Shown piece by piece: positions 16,486 to 25,393 of a stretch of 49,856 bases of DNA. Position numbers and translations under genes: made by a program. The notes under the pieces are model-generated. The model was not told the origin of the DNA. It saw only the letters and a program-made list of their open reading frames with translations, and ran no database searches. The stretch lies in the NCBI GenBank assembly GCA_002411345.1, contig DHSL01000040.1, positions 1-49,856 on the forward strand, given 5' to 3'. Source of the stretch: Bacteroidales bacterium UBA5287. Lineage in GTDB: Bacteria > Bacteroidota > Bacteroidia > Bacteroidales > Dysgonomonadaceae. The first letter of the stretch is position 1. The number at the start of each line of letters is the position of its first letter.

Positions 16486-17481
16486 ATGAAATACAAATTT
16501 ATTATTCTTTTATTGTTGAACATAATAACAATATCGTTGAACGCCCAAAAGCTCACTTTTAAAAAAGACAGAACATTTAAAATTGTTCAATTTACCGACA
16601 TGCATTATGTGAAAGGAAATCCACAATCCGACACAACACTTTTACTCATTTCCAGGGTCCTTGACGCCGAGAAACCCGATTTAGTAATATTTACCGGAGA
16701 TATTGTTACAGGAAATCCAGTTAAAGAAAGTTGGGATGATATAACTAAATTTGTTATTGACCGCAAGACACCATTTGCTGTTACTTTGGGCAATCATGAC
16801 CATGAGCAAGGAGTAACACGTGAAGAGATTGCCCGTTTCATCACCTCTTATCCATATAACATGAATACCCCATCGGTACCCGATGTTTCCGGTGTTATGA
16901 ATGACGTATTACCCATTTATTCAAGTGAAAAGAATTTAGAAGTCAGTGCGCTCATTTATTGTTTTGATTCAGGAGCCTATTCCACTATTAAAGGAGTAAA
17001 AGGATATGGATGGATAACTACCGATCAGATAGAATGGTATAAAAAGCAAAGTTTACGATACACACTTTCAAACAATTTTAAGCCCCTCCCCGCTTTGGCA
17101 TATTTCCATATTGTTTTACCAGAATTCAAGTTAGCGTTTAATGATGAAAAAAATATACGATATGGTTTGAGAAAAGAAGAAGAATGTTCATCGGAACTCA
17201 ATTCAGGATTATTTTTATCGATGAAAGAGATGGGAGATGTAATGGGTGTTTTTGTAGGACACGACCATGTAAACAATTATATTGTGAATTATCATGACAT
17301 AGCCCTTGCCTACGGAAAATTCAGTGGTTGGAAAACCACCTACACCCCAGAGACCAATGGAGTAAGAGTAGTTCTTTTAAAAGAAGGAAAGCGAGAATTT
17401 GATAGTTGGCTTCATCTGCTTGATGGAACCATTAATTATAAAGTTTCTTATCCATCAGAATTTGTCAATTCCGGCAAATAA
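16486..17481 (+). CDS. Secreted calcineurin-like metallophosphoesterase
   Basis: A 331-residue protein with a signal peptide (residues 1-20, ending NAQ). Metallophosphoesterase motifs run in order: VQFTDMHY (D, H), VIFTGDIV (GD), TLGNHDHE (GNH) and GVFVGHDHVN (GHDH), enough for a two-metal site. It resembles the Dcr2/purple-acid-phosphatase-like exported family common in Bacteroidota. The physiological substrate is unknown. It has an 80-bp gap from phrB and may be a separate unit. Confidence 0.88.
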   Translation: MKYKFIILLLLNIITISLNAQKLTFKKDRTFKIVQFTDMHYVKGNPQSDTTLLLISRVLDAEKPDLVIFTGDIVTGNPVKESWDDITKFVIDRKTPFAVTLGNHDHEQGVTREEIARFITSYPYNMNTPSVPDVSGVMNDVLPIYSSEKNLEVSALIYCFDSGAYSTIKGVKGYGWITTDQIEWYKKQSLRYTLSNNFKPLPALAYFHIVLPEFKLAFNDEKNIRYGLRKEEECSSELNSGLFLSMKEMGDVMGVFVGHDHVNNYIVNYHDIALAYGKFSGWKTTYTPETNGVRVVLLKEGKREFDSWLHLLDGTINYKVSYPSEFVNSGK

Positions 17482-17515
17482 GATGATAAGCAGCGACGCC
17501 GCCTATCGTCTTGAA
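17480..17515 (+). terminator. Possible terminator hairpin after the phosphoesterase
   Basis: AAGATGATA at 17480-17488 pairs with TATCGTCTT at 17504-17512 with one G-T pair. The loop is GC-rich. No immediate T-run follows, so the call is weak. Confidence 0.25.
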
Positions 17516-17671
17516 AGATAAGTCTTTTATAATACCAAATCAAATTAATTGTTGAAAATTGACGAAAAAAACAGAAGTCGTGTTAATTAGTTAGTGAAAG
17601 GATATGATTTATTGATATTTTTCGTAACTTAGATTTTGTATAACTTAAATCGTAAAATAATTTGTAATGAC

Positions 17672-20098
17672 ATGAAAAGGTTTTTAACCATTGCATTTGT
17701 TTCTATTCTCTCATTTGGCAATATTTTTGCGAGTGAGGCTGATATTTTAATACCAGATTTGCACAAAGGTACGTTTCATATTTTTGGGGACACAATTTCC
17801 GCATGGAATTTTCTGCTTTGGGGTGCATTAATTATTTCCATTACCCTTGGAATTAGTTTGTACTTCTTTTTCAATATTAAGAGAATTCGCGCACATAGAT
17901 CGATGTTAGAAGTATCTAAAATCATCTATAAAAACTGTAGCACCTATCTTAAGCAACAGGGTAAATTTTTATTGATATTGTTTGTTTTTATAGCTTCGAT
18001 TATGTCCTATTACTTTCTATCGATTGCAAATCAGTCAATTGTTTCGCTGCTACACGTACTGATGTTCACTATTATTGGCGTTTTGGGATCATATTCCGTA
18101 GCCTGGTTTGGGATCAGGATAAACACTTATGCAAATGCCCGAACCGCATTTGTTTCATTAAAAGGCAATCCCTGGAAAGTTGTAGAGATTCCATTACGAG
18201 CAGGGATGAGTGTAGGCTTGTTTTTGATTTCGCTTGAACTGATTATAATGGTATCCATTTTGCTTTTTGTCCCGCGACATATTGTAGGCATGTGTTTTTT
18301 AGGATTTGCCATTGGTGAATCGCTTGGCGCGAGTGTTCTTAGGATTGCCGGGGGTATTTTCACAAAGATTGCCGATATCGGATCAGACTTAATGAAAGTA
18401 ATTTTCAAAGTCAAAGAAGACGATCCCAGGAATCCCGGAGTTATTGCTGATTGCACCGGAGACAATGCCGGCGACAGTGTGGGTCCCACCGCAGATGCTT
18501 TTGAAACTTACGGAGTTACCGGAGTTGCGTTGATTACATTTATTACGTTAGCTATCCCCGACCCTGCCATTCAAGCTAAACTCATTGTTTGGATATTTGG
18601 AATGCGTTTTTTGATGGATTTATGTTCAGGAATTTCTTATTATATTAATCAAGCCATCTCAAAATTAAAATATAAAGGGAAAAAATTCTTTGAATTTGAG
18701 TCGCCATTAATGCGAATGATTTGGATTGCGGCAATCTTGAGTATTTCCACCTCATTTTTTATGAGTGATATTCTCCTGGGTGATATGGTTGATCCTAATC
18801 TTTGGTGGAAGTTAGCAGCAATTATCAGCTGTGGAACAATAGCAGCGGTGCTTATCCCTGAATTCACAAAACGTTTTACCAGTTCGAGAAAGCTCCATGT
18901 AAAAGAAATTGTGAAAGCCTCTCGTGAAGGAGGTCCATCATTGAATATCCTTTCCGGTATTGTATCGGGAAATTTCGGAGCATTTTGGACAGGTCTTCTT
19001 ATAGTTTCTTTGATGGTTGCAGCCTATTTTATCAGTACGACAGGATTAGAATCGACTATTGGTAGCCATGCCAGCATTTTTGCGTTTGGATTGGTAGCAT
19101 TCGGATTCCTTTGTATGGGTCCAGTGACGATTGCAGTGGACAGTTATGGACCAGTGACAGATAATGCTCAATCCATTTTTGAGTTATCGCAGATTGAGCA
19201 AATTGAGGGCATTAGCGAAGAGATAGAAAAGGACTTTGGTTTTACTCCAGATTTTGAAACAGGCAAATACTATCTTGAGTCGAATGACTCTGCAGGGAAC
19301 ACATTTAAGGCAACGGCCAAACCCGTATTGATTGGTACTGCCGTTGTGGGTGCAACCACCATGATTTTCTCCATCATTCTTTTATTGGAAAGTGTGGGCA
19401 GGTTAAATGTTTCGCTTACTTCTGCTCCGGTTTTACTTGGATTGATACTTGGTGGAGCTGTGATTTACTGGTTTAGTGGAGCATCTATGCAAGCCGTTTC
19501 TACCGGTGCCTACCGAACTGTAGCGTTTATTAAGAAAACATTTAAGTTAGACAAGAAAAAGGCAGATGAAGAAGATTCTGTTCAAGTAGTAAAAATCTGT
19601 ACAAATTATGCACAAAAAGGCATGTTGAACATTTTTATCGCGTTAATGTGCTTTACTCTTGGATTTGCTTTTTTTGACAGTAATTTCTTTGTAGCCTATT
19701 TGATTTCCATTGCTGTTTTTGGTCTATTTCAAGCTATTTATATGGCAGATGCCGGTGGAGCCTGGGATAATGCGAAAAAGGTTGTAGAAGTGGATTTGAA
19801 AGAGAATAACACCCCATTGCATGAAGCTACTATTGTGGGTGATACAGTGGGTGATCCATTTAAGGACACCACTTCTGTTTCGTTGAATCCCATTATTAAG
19901 TTCTCGTCATTATTCGGTCTTTTAGCGACAGAAATTGCTTTGAACATGCAAATCAATGCATCAATAGGTATCGGATCCGATTATAGTGTTTGGATCGGAA
20001 TTATTTTTTTGGCAATCGCTTTGTATTTTGTATGGCGTACATATTACAAAATGAGAATTCCGGAAAATAGTAAACAATCTATTAATTTAACCGTTTAA
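17672..20098 (+). CDS. hppA: Membrane-bound ion-translocating pyrophosphatase
   Basis: An 808-residue polytopic pump that hydrolyses PPi to move H+ and/or Na+. Core PPi-Mg motifs are present: IADIGSDL, EDDPRNPGVIADCTGDNAGD (~249-268), DSYGPVTDNAQSI and the C-terminal DAGGAWDNAKK and GDTVGDPFKDTTS. The DCTGDNAGDSVG form is a variant clade seen in Bacteroidota and Chlorobi. At the A/K site that separates K+-dependent from independent enzymes it reads GNTFKA (Lys, ~546), suggesting K+ independence. ATG at 17672 was chosen over an upstream TTG; it gives a signal-like first helix. Confidence 0.93.
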   Translation: MKRFLTIAFVSILSFGNIFASEADILIPDLHKGTFHIFGDTISAWNFLLWGALIISITLGISLYFFFNIKRIRAHRSMLEVSKIIYKNCSTYLKQQGKFLLILFVFIASIMSYYFLSIANQSIVSLLHVLMFTIIGVLGSYSVAWFGIRINTYANARTAFVSLKGNPWKVVEIPLRAGMSVGLFLISLELIIMVSILLFVPRHIVGMCFLGFAIGESLGASVLRIAGGIFTKIADIGSDLMKVIFKVKEDDPRNPGVIADCTGDNAGDSVGPTADAFETYGVTGVALITFITLAIPDPAIQAKLIVWIFGMRFLMDLCSGISYYINQAISKLKYKGKKFFEFESPLMRMIWIAAILSISTSFFMSDILLGDMVDPNLWWKLAAIISCGTIAAVLIPEFTKRFTSSRKLHVKEIVKASREGGPSLNILSGIVSGNFGAFWTGLLIVSLMVAAYFISTTGLESTIGSHASIFAFGLVAFGFLCMGPVTIAVDSYGPVTDNAQSIFELSQIEQIEGISEEIEKDFGFTPDFETGKYYLESNDSAGNTFKATAKPVLIGTAVVGATTMIFSIILLLESVGRLNVSLTSAPVLLGLILGGAVIYWFSGASMQAVSTGAYRTVAFIKKTFKLDKKKADEEDSVQVVKICTNYAQKGMLNIFIALMCFTLGFAFFDSNFFVAYLISIAVFGLFQAIYMADAGGAWDNAKKVVEVDLKENNTPLHEATIVGDTVGDPFKDTTSVSLNPIIKFSSLFGLLATEIALNMQINASIGIGSDYSVWIGIIFLAIALYFVWRTYYKMRIPENSKQSINLTV

Positions 20099-20126
20099 AT
20101 GTATATCAAATCATCTTAGGAACTTT

Positions 20127-20912
20127 ATGAATATGAAAATGCCAGTATTGTTTGTTGGGCACGGCAGTCCGATGATTGCAATTAATGAAGATCGTTTTAC
20201 CGATGGATTTAAAAAGATTGCTGAGATACTTCCGAAACCGAAAGCTGTTATCTGTATTTCGGCACATTGGGAAACAAGTGAGTTAGCCGTTACTGCCATG
20301 GAGCATCCGAAGACCATTCATGACTTTGGTGGATTTCCAAAAGCATTATATGAGCAAAAGTACCCTGCGCCCGGCTCTCCCGGTTTAGCGGATGAAATTG
20401 CCAAAACGATTAAGATGTTTCCTGTTGTAAAAGATGAATTTGAATGGGGATTAGATCATGGAACCTGGACAGTTATGAAATATCTTTTTCCTGAAGCAGA
20501 TGTTCCGATTGTTCAGTTGAGTCTTGATCATTTTTTGACACCTCAACAGCATTATGATGTAGCAAAACAGTTATCTCCATTTAGGGAAAAAGGTGTTATG
20601 GTTATAGGGAGTGGCAATATGATTCATAATCTTCGTATACTGGATTGGAATCATATCAATGTTGACTATGCGTATAGTTGGACAAAAGATGTAGCACAAG
20701 ATATGGAAAGAGCCATTTTAACAGATAATCATAAAGCGCTGATCTCTTTTCCTGACCGTGGCGGCGATTTTCGTTTTGCTATTCCTACTAAAGAACATTA
20801 TCTACCTCTTTTGTATGCCGTTGCATTAAAAGAAGAGAATGATAAAATAACACTGTTCAATGAAGGATTTTTGGGAGGCTCTTTATCTATGACTTCCGTT
20901 TTAATTGGATAG
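20127..20912 (+). CDS. ygiD: LigB-type extradiol dioxygenase (4,5-DOPA dioxygenase, YgiD family)
   Basis: A 261-residue protein of the LigB superfamily. Metal-site regions: VGHGSPM near the N terminus, ICISAHWET, the FGGFPKALYEQKYPAPG block, GLDHGTWTVMKYLFP and GSGNMIHNLR. E. coli YgiD opens the ring of DOPA at the 4,5 position. The Zn/Fe ligand histidines in HGSP, SAHWE and DHGTW are retained. The physiological substrate here is unknown. It lies 28 bp after hppA with no visible terminator between. Confidence 0.88.
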   Translation: MNMKMPVLFVGHGSPMIAINEDRFTDGFKKIAEILPKPKAVICISAHWETSELAVTAMEHPKTIHDFGGFPKALYEQKYPAPGSPGLADEIAKTIKMFPVVKDEFEWGLDHGTWTVMKYLFPEADVPIVQLSLDHFLTPQQHYDVAKQLSPFREKGVMVIGSGNMIHNLRILDWNHINVDYAYSWTKDVAQDMERAILTDNHKALISFPDRGGDFRFAIPTKEHYLPLLYAVALKEENDKITLFNEGFLGGSLSMTSVLIG

Positions 20913-20916
20913 ACAA

Positions 20917-20944
20917 CAAAAAAACCGGACTTTTAATAGTCCGG
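20917..20944 (-). terminator. Rho-independent terminator of the KASIII-like gene
   Basis: CCGGACT at 20925-20931 pairs with AGTCCGG at 20938-20944 around a 6-nt loop. A run of A residues at 20918-20924 gives the U-tract when transcribed on the minus strand. It lies between convergent genes and could also block plus-strand read-through. Confidence 0.75.
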
Positions 20945-20979
20945 CCATTGTTGTAGTGTATTTTGTTTCGTGTATTTGC

Positions 20980-22059
20980 TTATGGAATTTTATATACAAT
21001 ACTATTGATGTTCATTCCTGCTCCTACAGATGCTAAGACTATTATATCACCTGAGTTTAATTCGTGAGGTAAAAACTCCCCTTTATTAACCAAATCCAAT
21101 AAAGTAGGCACTGTAGCGACTGATGAATTTCCGAGCCATGAAATAGTCATTGGCATAACATCTTCAGTGATATTCAAATTATATAGTTTGTATAATCTTT
21201 TGAGGATTGCATCATCCATTTTACCATTTGCCTGGTGAAGGAGAACCTTTTTTACTTCTGTTATTGGCATATTAAGTTTATCGAGTGAACTTTTAATGGC
21301 CTCCGGCACGTAAGTCAACGCATATTGATATAGTTTTCTGCCATTCATTTTCAGGTAAAGTTCTTTCTTTTCTGCCAATTCCGGATTATAAGAATATCCC
21401 ATGTGCAACATTTGTGCATATTCGAGAGCATCGTTTCTGGTTGCATGTGCAAGTATTCCTACGGGAGTTTCACTTTCTACGGCTTCTATTACAGCTGCTC
21501 CTGCACCATCGGCATAGATCATACTATCTCTGTCGTGCGGGTCAGAAATACGTGAAAGTACATCGGCTCCGATTACAAGTATCTTATTCATTTCGCCAGA
21601 CCTTAAATAGTAATCGGCTTGAATAACTGCTTGAACCCAACCGGGACATCCAAATAAAAGATCGTATGCTATGGTATTGGGGTTCTTGATGCCTAGTTTT
21701 TGCTTTACACGTGAAGATAATGTTGGGAGTATATCCATGCGATTGTTATCTACCTGTGTTTCACCAAAATTATGTGCGAATATGATATAATCAAGCTCTT
21801 CTTTGTCAATTCCGGCTGATTGAATAGCTTGTTGTGCAGCTATAAGCGCCAAATCCGATGTAGTTTGATCATCTTCGGCATAACGACGTTCGGCAATGGT
21901 AGTTATTTCTTCGAATTTAGAGACTATTTCCTCATTGGTTTTGTCGATTATTGTTCCATCCGGATCCATGAACACATTAGAGAGAAAGTCTTCGTTTCTC
22001 ATTCTTTTGGTGGGTACATAACTGCCGGTACCGGTAATGACACTATATATTCTTTTCAT
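20980..22059 (-). CDS. Beta-ketoacyl-ACP synthase III family protein
   Basis: A thiolase-fold enzyme of 359 residues, longer than typical FabH (~320). The Cys-His-Asn triad can be placed: C138 in LLFGCPGWVQA, H275 in LLHQANGKM and N311 in SWLGNSSVAT. It condenses an acyl-CoA starter with an extender, as in fatty-acid initiation, or performs a head-to-head or specialised condensation. It stands alone, with no fab genes adjacent, so it may not be the housekeeping FabH. Its promoter is probably the TATCTTTG at 22158-22151. Confidence 0.85.
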   Translation of the reverse strand: MKRIYSVITGTGSYVPTKRMRNEDFLSNVFMDPDGTIIDKTNEEIVSKFEEITTIAERRYAEDDQTTSDLALIAAQQAIQSAGIDKEELDYIIFAHNFGETQVDNNRMDILPTLSSRVKQKLGIKNPNTIAYDLLFGCPGWVQAVIQADYYLRSGEMNKILVIGADVLSRISDPHDRDSMIYADGAGAAVIEAVESETPVGILAHATRNDALEYAQMLHMGYSYNPELAEKKELYLKMNGRKLYQYALTYVPEAIKSSLDKLNMPITEVKKVLLHQANGKMDDAILKRLYKLYNLNITEDVMPMTISWLGNSSVATVPTLLDLVNKGEFLPHELNSGDIIVLASVGAGMNINSIVYKIP

Positions 22060-22150
22060 ATGACTTTATATTATCTTAAAATAAACTCTGATGTTAATCT
22101 CTTGTATTTTCGTAAATGATCAAACTATCTTATTGTTTAATTTATCGTTG

Positions 22151-22158
22151 CAAAGATA
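22151..22158 (-). promoter_or_regulatory. -7 promoter box for the KASIII-like gene
   Basis: TATCTTTG on the minus strand, a perfect TAnnTTTG, about 90 nt upstream of the ATG at 22059. No clear -33 box. Confidence 0.45.
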
Positions 22159-22207
22159 TAAATTTAAATTAATATTATTAATTACCTGGAAAATTGTTCA
22201 ATTAGTT

Positions 22208-22630
22208 TTATTCTTGTATATCCTGAATAAATGTTTTTACGTTTGGGTTTCGGTCTTTAATTTCCTCCATCAAGCTGTTCATGTCTGCATTGGATGCAAC
22301 GTTTGGAGTGAACATCCCCCTTGAATGATAAAGTTGAACTTCGCGTTCACCAGCCACTTGCATCATACTAATATCTTTTATATCAATGTTGTTCAATTTT
22401 ATGCCAAGTATATTTTTAGCGATCAAACGGTTTTCATCAGTAATTTCATATTTCCATTGGATAAATAGTTGGAAAAAGCATGCAAAAATGATTCCTTCTA
22501 TGGTTGCTATAGTCCAATTAATTGATTCTGTTCGTACCACGAAAATTGTCAAGAAAACGATTGCCAAGAAAACGACAAACAATAAAAAGAATCGTTTTTT
22601 GTTTACAAAATATGTTGGATGTTGGTTCAT
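22208..22630 (-). CDS. Small membrane protein with bacterial PH-like domain
   Basis: A 140-residue protein with two hydrophobic helices (~13-32 and ~38-57), then a short beta-rich region (YEITDENRLIAKNILGIK...DIKDISMMQVAG...) that resembles the bacterial PH domain family bPH_4 (formerly DUF1200). Function is unknown; such domains often sit on membrane proteins. Its ATG shares one base with the mscS-like stop (TAATG), so it is translationally coupled to the channel and may modulate it; that is inference. Confidence 0.7.
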   Translation of the reverse strand: MNQHPTYFVNKKRFFLLFVVFLAIVFLTIFVVRTESINWTIATIEGIIFACFFQLFIQWKYEITDENRLIAKNILGIKLNNIDIKDISMMQVAGEREVQLYHSRGMFTPNVASNADMNSLMEEIKDRNPNVKTFIQDIQE

Positions 22631-23952
22631 TATAATTCAGTATTTTCTTTTGGAGATGATTCAATATTTCTTATATCTTTTACTAAAGGTCCTGAAGCCT
22701 CTTCAAAGCTTTCGAGATCGAAAAATGGCAGCACAGCCAGAGCATGATCCACAATATCGCCAATTATATTTTCGTAAATTGTCCAAGTTGTAGTTGCACT
22801 GAATGCGTATAGTTCAAGAGCTAATCCTTTTGTTGATGATTCGAGTTGACGTACCATTACAGTTTTTTGATGGTCGATATTTGGATTATTTTGAAGATAA
22901 ATCTCCAGATATTTCCTATATATACCCACATTTGTCAGATGACGTCCGTTTACCGGAATACTTGTATCAACCATCATATTTTGGTTGTAAGTATCTATCT
23001 CTTTTTGGCGAGATTCAATATATTTTGTCAACCCTTGAATCTTTTTGAAGCGAGGCAGTTCATCATTTTGTATATACCTGATTGAAGATTGTTTGATATA
23101 TATGGTACGTTTGAATCTTCGTGCGCCTGACTCTTGCATCCCTCTCCAATTCTGAAATGTCTCCGATACAAATGCGTATGGTGGAACGGTTGAAATAGTG
23201 TTATCGAAATTACGAACTTTTACTGTTGTAAGAGTAATCTGTTCTACATCACCATCAACACCTCTACCCGGCATTGTTACCCAGTCGCCTATACGCAGTA
23301 TGTCATTGGTTGATACTTGGATGCTAGCTACAAATCCGAGTATTGTATCACGGAAGACCAACATTAGTATTGCAGACATAGCACCTAAGCCTGTTACTAC
23401 ATTTCCAAATTTTTGAGACAAGAGTATTGAGATAGCTATTATAATACCAAAAATGTAATTGATAACATTAATTACCTGAGTATAACTATCTATGGGTTTA
23501 TCTTGAAATTTGGGTTTTGTTTTATATAAATCTCCAAAAGAATTTACAATGGTAGCAAACAATCGTACTATTGTGTAAACCAGATAAATATCGGCAAATT
23601 TATCGAATACGTTTAGGGCTTTAGGGAATGCTTCGAAAATGATGGGAACCGTACCTTTGATGATGGCATAAGATACCAGCATTGCCAAAAAAGTGGGAAA
23701 ATGTCGGTTAATGAGAAAACCAAAGATTTTTAATCTCTTGAAGCTTGAGGTTTTTTTCATGATTTTTGTCAAAATCCATTTGACAATCCACTGAACACCT
23801 GCTACTACTAGAATGGTCAGGACAAGTAGGAAAATCATATTTATATAATTGATCCAATCATCGCCAAAACCTATGTTTTTTAATAAATTTTGGGACCAGT
23901 TACTAATAATACCAGTGTGTTCTTCAACTTGTTTTATATTTTCGTCATTCAT
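22630..23952 (-). CDS. MscS-family mechanosensitive channel (YbdG-like)
   Basis: A 440-residue membrane protein with about five transmembrane segments and a C-terminal beta/alpha vestibule. The pore-helix and beta-domain signature is GLGAMSAILMLVFRDTILGFVASIQVSTNDILRIGDWV, quoted here as separate parts GLGAMSAILM and FRDTILGFVA. The segment GRGVDGDVEQITLTTVKVRN and SETFQNWRGM resemble E. coli YbdG (MscM). It releases solutes or senses osmotic tension. It is transcribed with the small PH-domain protein downstream. Confidence 0.92.
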   Translation of the reverse strand: MNDENIKQVEEHTGIISNWSQNLLKNIGFGDDWINYINMIFLLVLTILVVAGVQWIVKWILTKIMKKTSSFKRLKIFGFLINRHFPTFLAMLVSYAIIKGTVPIIFEAFPKALNVFDKFADIYLVYTIVRLFATIVNSFGDLYKTKPKFQDKPIDSYTQVINVINYIFGIIIAISILLSQKFGNVVTGLGAMSAILMLVFRDTILGFVASIQVSTNDILRIGDWVTMPGRGVDGDVEQITLTTVKVRNFDNTISTVPPYAFVSETFQNWRGMQESGARRFKRTIYIKQSSIRYIQNDELPRFKKIQGLTKYIESRQKEIDTYNQNMMVDTSIPVNGRHLTNVGIYRKYLEIYLQNNPNIDHQKTVMVRQLESSTKGLALELYAFSATTTWTIYENIIGDIVDHALAVLPFFDLESFEEASGPLVKDIRNIESSPKENTEL

Positions 23953-23972
23953 TTTTGTTCAATTTGAAGTTA

Positions 23973-23988
23973 CAAATATACAAATATA
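23973..23988 (-). promoter_or_regulatory. Tandem -7 boxes for the MscS-like operon
   Basis: CAAATATA occurs twice in a row on the plus strand, so the minus strand reads TATATTTG twice. Both fit TAnnTTTG. They lie 20-36 nt upstream of the start codon. A -33 box is not clear for either. Confidence 0.4.
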
Positions 23989-24115
23989 TATTTGTCTGCG
24001 GTAGCAATAATTATTAGAATTCCACAAAATAAGGGCTAAAAAAAAAGAGTAATACCAATTGTTTTAATAATTGAATATATTTTTAAAAGCTCGTTAGGTT
24101 GGGACTTAAATTGAA

Positions 24116-24145
24116 TTGATAAATCATTTTTTCGTTGTACATTTG
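24116..24145 (+). promoter_or_regulatory. Promoter of the carboxynorspermidine dehydrogenase-pyrBI run
   Basis: TTG at 24116-24118, a 19-nt spacer, then TACATTTG at 24138-24145, a full match to TAnnTTTG. It supports the ATG at 24179 as the start, because the longer frame beginning at 24116 would begin inside the -33 box. Confidence 0.6.
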
Positions 24146-24178
24146 TACATATCAAATAACGATTTAATCTATATAAAT

Positions 24179-25381
24179 ATGGGAAGAGTATTGATTATAG
24201 GCGCAGGCGGTGTTGGAACCGTTGTTGTGAATAAGGTTGCGCAAAACCACGACGTATTCACCGAAATTATGCTGGCAAGCCGTACGAAAAGTAAATGTGA
24301 TGCTATTGCAGAAGATGTAAAAAAACGTACTGGTGTGTCTGTTCAAACTGCTAAAGTTGATGCTGACAATGTTCCGGAACTGGTGAAATTATTCAAAGAA
24401 TTTAAACCAGAGATTGTGATTAATGTAGCATTGCCTTATCAGGACCTAACTATTATGGATGCTTGTCTTGAATGTGGTATTAGTTATTTGGATACAGCCA
24501 ATTATGAACCACTTGATGAAGCTCATTTTGAATATAGCTGGCAATGGGCGTATAAAGAACGTTTTGAAAAAGCAGGAATTACAGCTATTTTAGGTTGCGG
24601 TTTTGATCCCGGAGTTACCAGTGTTTATACTGCCTATGCAGCAAAACATCATTTTGATGAGATTCAATATTTGGATATTGTGGATTGTAATGCAGGAAAT
24701 CACCATAAAGCATTTGCCACCAATTTTAATCCTGAAATAAATATCCGTGAGATTACTCAAAAAGGTTTATATTTTGAAAATGGTCAATGGGTTGAAACAA
24801 AACCTCTTGAGATTCATAAAACATTAACATACCCACGTGTTGGAGAATTTGAAAGTTATTTGCTTCACCACGAGGAATTAGAAAGTCTTGTTAAAAACTT
24901 TCCAACTTTGAAACGTGCACGTTTTTGGATGACATTTGGCCAAGAATATCTGACCCATTTACGAGTAATCCAAAATATTGGAATGTCAAGTATTAAACCG
25001 ATTGACTATAACGGTCAACAGATTGTACCTCTACAATTCTTAAAAGCCGTTTTACCAAATCCTCAGGACCTGGGTGAAAATTATGAAGGTGAAACATCAA
25101 TTGGTTGTAGAATCCGCGGTATAAAAGACGGAAAAGAGCGTACCTATTATGTATATAATAATTGCAGCCACGAAGAAGCCTACAAAGAGACAGGAGCTCA
25201 AGGTGTCAGCTATACAACGGGAGTGCCCGCAACAATTGGTGCAATGATGTTTTTGCAAGGTCTTTGGAAAAAGCCAGGTGTATTCAATGTAGAAGAATTT
25301 AATCCGGACCCGTTTATGGATCAATTGAATAAACAAGGTTTGCCATGGCATGAATTGTTTGATATTGATCTGGAACTGTAA
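24179..25381 (+). CDS. Saccharopine dehydrogenase family; carboxy(nor)spermidine dehydrogenase-like
   Basis: A 400-residue NAD(P)-dependent protein starting with a clean Rossmann motif, RVLIIGAGGVGTVV. The family markers EIVINVALPYQDLTIMDAC, YLDTANYEP, AILGCGFDPGVTSVY and TTGVPATIGAMMFL match the carboxynorspermidine/carboxyspermidine dehydrogenase branch, which reductively joins aspartate semialdehyde to a diamine on the way to spermidine or norspermidine. The partner decarboxylase (NspC) is not in the window. It is followed 12 bp later by pyrB. Lysine-type saccharopine dehydrogenase is less likely. Confidence 0.85.
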   Translation: MGRVLIIGAGGVGTVVVNKVAQNHDVFTEIMLASRTKSKCDAIAEDVKKRTGVSVQTAKVDADNVPELVKLFKEFKPEIVINVALPYQDLTIMDACLECGISYLDTANYEPLDEAHFEYSWQWAYKERFEKAGITAILGCGFDPGVTSVYTAYAAKHHFDEIQYLDIVDCNAGNHHKAFATNFNPEINIREITQKGLYFENGQWVETKPLEIHKTLTYPRVGEFESYLLHHEELESLVKNFPTLKRARFWMTFGQEYLTHLRVIQNIGMSSIKPIDYNGQQIVPLQFLKAVLPNPQDLGENYEGETSIGCRIRGIKDGKERTYYVYNNCSHEEAYKETGAQGVSYTTGVPATIGAMMFLQGLWKKPGVFNVEEFNPDPFMDQLNKQGLPWHELFDIDLEL

Positions 25382-25393
25382 AAAATATAATAT

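Noticed and set aside
17636..17671. TTG-started extension of hppA
   Set aside because: It adds polar residues before a good signal-like helix that begins at ATG 17672.
24116..24178. A 21-codon N-terminal extension of the carboxynorspermidine dehydrogenase-like gene
   Set aside because: It starts at TTG within the -33 box, and the Rossmann motif starts directly after ATG 24179.
25382..25393. A pyrimidine attenuator before pyrB
   Set aside because: Only 12 bp separate the genes, with no hairpin or U-tract.
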